Positions 5,649 to 7,861 of a stretch of DNA of 7,861 bases are shown piece by piece. Below the pieces are notes generated by a model. It was not told where the DNA came from and made no database searches. It saw nothing but the letters and a program-made list of their open reading frames with translations. Origin of the DNA: a bacterium. GTDB lineage: Bacteria; JAMCPX01. Positions within the stretch are counted from its first letter, which is position 1, and the number at the start of each line of letters is the position of its first letter. The position numbers and the translations under genes were made by a program. The stretch spans positions 1 through 7,861 of the forward strand of contig JAKAHI010000053.1 in NCBI GenBank assembly GCA_021815065.1, given 5' to 3'.

Positions 5649-5665
5649 GAAAATTAACAATTTTC
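5649..5665. repeat. Perfect inverted repeat overlapping a -10 region
   Basis: GAAAATT (5649-5655) and AATTTTC (5659-5665) are perfect inverted arms around AAC. There is no T-run on either side, so it is not a typical terminator. Its overlap with the proposed lipoprotein -10 would suit an operator, but AT-rich palindromes arise easily. Confidence 0.4.
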
Positions 5666-5679
5666 TGCGGCTTCGTCAA
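5651..5679 (-). promoter_or_regulatory. Candidate promoter of the lipoprotein gene
   Basis: On the minus strand TTGACG (5674-5679) and TAATTT (5651-5656) are spaced by 17 bases, about 45 bases before the GTG start. The -35 is good, the -10 weak. A hairpin-like inverted repeat covers the -10 and part of the spacer. Confidence 0.35.
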
Positions 5680-5706
5680 GAGCGGATTATGGACAGGGTA
5701 TCGGAC

Positions 5707-6921
5707 TTATTTCCCACGGTCGGGGTGTGTTTCCTTTATAAGGATCGAGAGGACAAGGGCTGCGACGAAGAATGCCATCATCAGCCAAATAGAGTTGCGG
5801 AAGCTGTTCGTTACGTTCTTGATCCACTCCATCAGATATATGACAACCACCGCACCAACGGAACCGACGAGCATGAGAAGGCCCGTTGCAGTGCCGGTAA
5901 GTCTTTCACCGACAATCTCCGTAGTCATCTGCAGTATGATGGGCAGCAGGGATATTACAAAGAAACCAACCATAGCACCGAGAACTATCGCCGTCGCCAT
6001 GCTGCGGGTATTCAGGAACGGATACACGATCGTCCCGCCGACCAGCGTTGCTATGATGAGAAACGGTTTTCTTCTCTTGAGCACATCGGAAAGCAGGGGA
6101 ATTACAAGAGCTCCGAGTATACCGCCTCCTATGATAACGCCCCCTATGGTGCCCGTCTGAACCTCGGTAAATCCGTTTTGCGAAAGCAGCTCATTCATCC
6201 ATGTCATGAGTCCGTTGAAAAACCCGATACCTATGAACATTATCGCTATAAGCAGGAGCATGTCCTTCATGCCGAAAATACTTCTATAGGCATCCATGCC
6301 TTTGTATTCTTTTTCTTCTTCTTTGAGAGAAGAACTGAGAGAAGGGTTGTTCTTACCAAGCACGAGGAACAGGACACATCCGAAGAGTGTGACTCCCGCA
6401 TAGACATACAGTGCATATCCGAACCCTTTGCCGGTTACCAGTACAGGGGTGATGACCATGGCCGCTATCATACCGATAAACATTGCCATGGACCCCAGTC
6501 CGTTCGCTATAACACTTTCATCCTTGTCAAACCAGACAGACGCGAATTTGGACACACTGTTCAGAATGAAGGGCTGGGCAACCGATATCCCGAATTGCCC
6601 GGCAAACAACCATATATACGAATGGTACTTTAATCTCAGCAAAACGGATATACCCATGATGATGACGCCGAGTGACACCGTGAACCGGAAGCCCTTTGCG
6701 TCAAGCAGGGTACCGACCGGGGCTGACAGTATGATACTGAGTATGGGAAAGATAGAGGTGAGCAGGCCGACTTGAAACACGCTGATGCCAAGCTCCTGGC
6801 GGACTGCTGTTTCTATGGGTGCAAAATTAAGCCATAAAAATTGGGTGAGTGCAATGGCAAACGCAAATACGCTCAAGACTACCCATCGATAAGCACTATA
6901 ATTTGTTTGTGCCTTTTCCAT
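5707..6921 (-). CDS. Major facilitator superfamily transporter, FLVCR-like
   Basis: The 404-aa product has about 12 hydrophobic helices in two halves joined by a charged loop (about residues 189-220), the normal size for this superfamily. The loop after helix 2 carries a degenerate motif A (GTLLDAKGFR, 70-79), and the second half has the equivalent SDVLKRRKP (278-286). The N-terminal RWVVLSVFAF...QFLWLNFAPI pattern and QPFILNS...KFASVWF (116-131) resemble the FLVCR-like subgroup, whose animal members move choline or have been linked to haem; bacterial substrates are undefined, so none is assigned. It acts in the inner membrane. The ribosome site is weak (AGGT 12 bases before ATG). A TATAAT on the minus strand (6982-6987) may be its -10. 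It lies 101 bases upstream of the lipoprotein gene in the same direction. Confidence 0.9.
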   Translation of the reverse strand: MEKAQTNYSAYRWVVLSVFAFAIALTQFLWLNFAPIETAVRQELGISVFQVGLLTSIFPILSIILSAPVGTLLDAKGFRFTVSLGVIIMGISVLLRLKYHSYIWLFAGQFGISVAQPFILNSVSKFASVWFDKDESVIANGLGSMAMFIGMIAAMVITPVLVTGKGFGYALYVYAGVTLFGCVLFLVLGKNNPSLSSSLKEEEKEYKGMDAYRSIFGMKDMLLLIAIMFIGIGFFNGLMTWMNELLSQNGFTEVQTGTIGGVIIGGGILGALVIPLLSDVLKRRKPFLIIATLVGGTIVYPFLNTRSMATAIVLGAMVGFFVISLLPIILQMTTEIVGERLTGTATGLLMLVGSVGAVVVIYLMEWIKNVTNSFRNSIWLMMAFFVAALVLSILIKETHPDRGK

Positions 6922-6981
6922 ATCTAAGGTGTACCTATATCACCAGTAAGGTCATAGCGCAACAAAACATGATTCCCGGGG

Positions 6982-6987
6982 ATTATA
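6982..6987 (-). promoter_or_regulatory. Candidate -10 element for the MFS gene
   Basis: A perfect TATAAT on the minus strand lies 60 bases before the transporter ATG, but no good -35 stands 16-18 bases further up. It shares the 131-base divergent gap with the opposing Trm112 promoter. Confidence 0.3.
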
Positions 6988-7003
6988 CTTCTTGACTCAA
7001 ATC

Positions 7004-7012
7004 TGCTATACA
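7004..7012 (+). promoter_or_regulatory. Candidate extended -10 promoter for the Trm112-like gene
   Basis: TGCTATACA fits the extended -10 pattern TGnTATAAT with one mismatch in the hexamer and would start transcripts about 35 bases before the ATG at 7053. A TTGACT at 6992-6997 is too close to be its -35; paired with TAGGCA (7015-7020) at 17 bases it gives a poorer alternative. Confidence 0.32.
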
Positions 7013-7052
7013 GGTAGGCAATAAAGGGTATTTTCATGAAGGAGTTTTGGTA

Positions 7053-7235
7053 ATGGCTATAAGTAAAGAATTGCTGGACATACTTGCCTGCCCGCAATGC
7101 AAAGGGCATCTGGAGCTTGAAAAAGACGGGTCAGGGCTTGTGTGTCATGCATGTAACCTTAAATTTCCCATAGTAGACGATATACCCGTCATGCTGATTG
7201 ATGAGGCAACAAAGCTGAATGAACATTCCAAATGA
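7053..7235 (+). CDS. Trm112/UPF0434 (YcaR-like) small zinc-binding protein
   Basis: A 60-aa protein with the family hallmark LLDILACPQCKGHL (residues 7-20), then CHAC (31-34) and FPIVDDIPVML (38-48). Cys13, Cys16, Cys31 and Cys34 form a complete zinc site; E. coli YcaR lacks some of these. In eukaryotes and archaea Trm112 activates methyltransferases; bacterial members often sit beside LPS genes (lpxK, kdsB) and their partner is generally unknown. The start at 7053 is chosen because AAGGAG (7039-7044) lies eight bases before it; a TTG at 7047 in the same frame would be too close. It overlaps the downstream glycosyltransferase by 17 bases, so the two are co-translated. Identity is confident, function less so. 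Confidence 0.93.
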   Translation: MAISKELLDILACPQCKGHLELEKDGSGLVCHACNLKFPIVDDIPVMLIDEATKLNEHSK

Positions 7236-7861
7236 GCCGCGGCGAATCCTTGTAATCCAGACAGCGTTCCTTGGCGATATTGTACTGACCATCCCTTTAC
7301 TCCGGGCGTTAAGAAAATACCGGCGTAAAACGGAACTATTTTTTCTTACAACTCCGGCCGGTAACTCTTTGCTTGAAGACCAGAGTATCGTGGATAAAAT
7401 CATCGTGTATGACAAAAAGGGTGCGGATAAGGGGGGTACGGCATTATTCGATAAGATGAAAGAGGTGAGGGCTTGCAGCATCGATATGGTTTTGTCACCG
7501 CACCGTTCTTTCCGGTCGGGTATTATTGCGTTGTTTTCAGGTGCAAAGAACAGGATAGGTTATAATCTGCCGCACTTAATACCGTTTTATAATGTCAGGG
7601 TCGGCAGGGACAAAGGCAGGCACGAGATCGATCGCATCCTGTCTTTGCTGGATCCCCTCGGGATAAAGGTACCGGAAGGAGAACGGTATCCTTCACTGGT
7701 CGCGCGGAACGCCATACGGCAGGAAAAGCTTATCGGCATAGCACCGGGTTCAACGTGGGGAACGAAACAATGGACGCAGGAAGGATATGCGGAATTGATC
7801 AAACGATTGCATGAAAAAGGTTTTCGTATGGTACTCATTGGAAATAAAAGCGATACAGCGG
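7219..7861 (+). CDS. Glycosyltransferase family 9, heptosyltransferase-like (3' end outside window)
   Basis: The frame is open from the ATG at 7219 to the window end, giving 214 residues. ILVIQTAFLGDIVLTIPLLR (10-29) is the family 9 N-terminal motif, and Asp20 corresponds to the catalytic Asp13 of E. coli WaaC. SPHRSFRSGIIALFSGAKN (93-111), RHEIDRILSLL (134-144) and IGIAPGSTWGTKQW (172-185, the start of the ADP-heptose-binding half) follow in the usual order. The enzyme would transfer heptose from ADP-heptose to the growing LPS core at the cytoplasmic face of the inner membrane. WaaF-like (heptosyltransferase II) is the closest recollection, but WaaC or WaaQ types cannot be excluded, so no symbol is given. 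About 130 C-terminal residues should lie beyond the window. It overlaps the Trm112-like gene by 17 bases with only a weak GAGG. Confidence 0.92.
   Translation, partial: MNIPNEPRRILVIQTAFLGDIVLTIPLLRALRKYRRKTELFFLTTPAGNSLLEDQSIVDKIIVYDKKGADKGGTALFDKMKEVRACSIDMVLSPHRSFRSGIIALFSGAKNRIGYNLPHLIPFYNVRVGRDKGRHEIDRILSLLDPLGIKVPEGERYPSLVARNAIRQEKLIGIAPGSTWGTKQWTQEGYAELIKRLHEKGFRMVLIGNKSDTA

Noticed and set aside
5647..6633. Long plus-strand open frame of 328 codons opposite the MFS gene.
   Set aside because: It is antisense to a clear 12-helix transporter, has low-complexity Phe and His/Arg-rich composition typical of a shadow frame, and no ribosome site.
6924..7109. Minus-strand 61-codon frame just upstream of the MFS gene.
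   Set aside because: It overlaps the well-supported Trm112-like gene and both promoter candidates, and encodes nothing recognisable.
1..7861. Looked for CRISPR arrays, insertion-sequence ends and transposase or integrase genes.
   Set aside because: No regularly spaced repeats and no such protein is visible in any frame; the integrase, if present, must lie outside the window.

Overview
The window looks like Gram-negative chromosome that has received an integrated element. Outer-membrane features support Gram-negative: a beta-barrel protein with a signal peptide and terminal Phe, a probable lipoprotein, and an LPS-type family 9 glycosyltransferase. Taxonomy cannot be fixed from the sequence alone. 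The mix would suit a deltaproteobacterial or Nitrospirota-like lineage, but that is a guess.

Left part (1 to about 3690) is very AT-rich; line 1621-1680 has 8 G/C in 60 by hand count. It holds six tightly packed plus-strand genes: the end of an N6/N4 DNA methyltransferase, an overlapping PD-ExK endonuclease (a type II restriction-modification pair), a two-gene module (two-helix membrane protein plus a small FlgT-C-like domain protein), and a second two-gene module (195-aa unknown protein plus a four-helix membrane protein). The last two pairs match no function I recognise and, sitting beside restriction-modification genes, are candidates for uncharacterised defence or accessory systems.

Boundary: at 3691-3731 lies the 3' half of a tRNA gene, best read as tRNA-Arg(CCG). 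It starts at the anticodon loop and runs to the end of the acceptor stem, with no 5' half nearby. This is the displaced attachment site expected when a tyrosine-recombinase element integrates into a tRNA gene. Its orientation places the element to the left and native chromosome to the right, and base composition changes at the same point (28 G/C in 60 at 3721-3780).

Right part (3740 to the end) is chromosome-like. A 15-bp Fur-like palindrome at 3910-3924 precedes a 46-aa FeoB-associated-like Cys membrane protein and an outer-membrane protein of the MetA-pathway/transporter family, suggesting an iron-responsive pair. On the minus strand follow a YPERRG-type lipoprotein and an FLVCR-like major facilitator transporter. 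Divergent from the transporter, on the plus strand, are a Trm112/UPF0434 zinc protein and a family 9 (heptosyltransferase-like) glycosyltransferase cut by the window edge, probably part of an LPS-core operon.
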